The notes beneath the pieces were generated by a model, which was not told the origin of the DNA, searched no databases, and saw only the letters and a program-made list of their open reading frames with translations. From positions 314,828-378,827 of the forward strand of contig CAWGWC010000024.1 in NCBI GenBank assembly GCA_963826165.1: a stretch of DNA of 64,000 bases, read 5' to 3'. Below, in pieces: positions 63,538 to 64,000 of the stretch. The stretch is from JACVRW01 sp963826165. GTDB taxonomy: Bacteria; Actinomycetota; Thermoleophilia; Solirubrobacterales; Thermoleophilaceae. Positions within the stretch are counted from its first letter, which is position 1, and every line of letters starts with the position of its first letter. The position numbers and the translations under genes were made by a program.

Positions 63538-64000
63538 TGGTCGTGAAGTTTCTGGCAGTCGCTTTTGCGGCAGTGTTCGTCGTGGCGTGCACGCCGCGCC
63601 GACCCACCCCGAAGAATCTGCCGCGGCACCCGCAACGGGGGCCGCGCCCGCGGCCGATACTCCCGGCACCGCGCCCGCTCCCACAGGAACCGAAACCATG
63701 GCATTGCAAAAAATCGAGCTCGCGCGCCGGAACCGGAGCCGAGATCAAGTCCGGTCGAGACCGCGCTGGTGCACTACACCGGCTGGCTCTTATGAGCGCG
63801 GTCGCGCCCGACAACAAGGGCAAGAAATTCGATAGTTCCGTCGATCGCAACGAACCCTTCGAGATTCCCCGTAGGGTGAGGGCACGGTCATCCAGGGTCT
63901 GGACCAGGGTGTGGTCGGCATGAAAGGTCGGCGGCAAGCGTCGCCTGGTGATACCGCCTGAAATGGGTTACGGCTCACGCAGTGCCGGCAGCAGATGCGT
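63538..64000 (+). pseudogene. Mirror copy of the FKBP lipoprotein gene, frameshifted
   Basis: Begins like the left-arm gene (VVKFLAVAFAAVFVVACTP) but loses frame after about 22 codons and changes frame several more times. Examples: a third A in the run before GGTCGGCGGC, and a corrupted stretch where the left arm codes for FPVGEG. Runs off the window end near the segment coding for the MGYGS motif. Very probably read error rather than a second gene. Confidence 0.7.

Larger units (their letters stand above)
61798..64000. repeat. Fold-back inverted duplication centred at 62884/62885
   Basis: Left arm (about 61798-62884) and right arm (62885-64000) are reverse complements carrying, in mirror order, the FKBP gene, a palindromic element and the 3' part of an AAA ATPase gene. 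The centre is almost perfect (CCACTGGAACC ... GGTTCCAGTGG around TGCATGCA). The left arm is clean; the right arm has many substitutions and indels (net about +23 bases). It is likely an artefact of a palindromic or chimeric read at a contig end. Confidence 0.85.

Noticed and set aside
61748..64000. Two real FKBP genes in inverted orientation
   Set aside because: The second copy is broken in many places by indels while the mirrored non-coding DNA is copied as well; a fold-back artefact explains both.

Overview
The window holds pieces of two different bacteria. Bases 1 to about 50.3 kb read as one chromosomal stretch of a high-GC actinobacterium, most likely class Thermoleophilia (Solirubrobacterales-like). 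The evidence is very high GC, many GTG/TTG starts, 4-base translational overlaps, mycobacterium-like gene order (tlyA-nadK-recN-pyrG ... nudix-xerD), palindromic GAAC-N4-GTTC SOS boxes, and a collagen-like secreted protein with the N-terminus typical of that class. From about 50.38 kb to the end, gene content and order (E. coli-type rtcB, outer-membrane barrels, pilT/pilU then yggS-proC-yggT, an HU-like protein, an FKBP lipoprotein) are those of a gammaproteobacterium (Xanthomonadales/Steroidobacter-like). I infer an assembly chimera rather than transfer, because what is joined is a core gammaproteobacterial housekeeping locus.

Actinobacterial part: dnaG (partial)-dgt; ppdK-recO; glutaredoxin; a long minus-strand chain tlyA-nadK-recN-pyrG-(collagen-like gene)-M20 peptidase-nudix-xerD, with mutM further downstream; an OsmC-M42 peptidase pair; efp-nusB-xseB-like-prenyl synthase-dxs; a partner-switching pair (GAF-PAS-GAF-SpoIIE phosphatase plus anti-sigma-like ATPase); and an SOS mutagenesis region in which dnaE2 and imuB each carry an identical LexA box touching the start codon, with DUF6504, a GAF-GGDEF diguanylate cyclase and a SnoaL-like protein downstream of imuB. 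Then come a secreted GH15 glucoamylase, a TSUP exporter and the chain aroC-aroKB(fusion)-aroQ-pepP, preceded by a type IV pilus operon pilA-pilD-pilM-pilN-pilO plus two unknown exported proteins that occupy the pilP and pilQ positions.

Gammaproteobacterial part: rtcB has a long hairpin that buries its ribosome binding site. Two paralogous porin-like genes follow, then three tandem PilT-family ATPases that are all broken by single-base indels, then yggS-proC-yggT, an HU-like gene with clear promoter and terminator, an alpha/beta hydrolase, an exported amidohydrolase and an FKBP lipoprotein.

The last 2.2 kb is a fold-back: from a centre at 62884/62885 the sequence returns on itself as an inverted, error-rich copy of the AAA-ATPase 3' end, a ~290 bp MITE-like palindromic element and the FKBP gene. 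This looks like a palindromic read at a contig end. Single-base indels (pilD, pilT, pilU, pilT-like) suggest incompletely polished long-read sequence. No rRNA, tRNA or CRISPR was seen.
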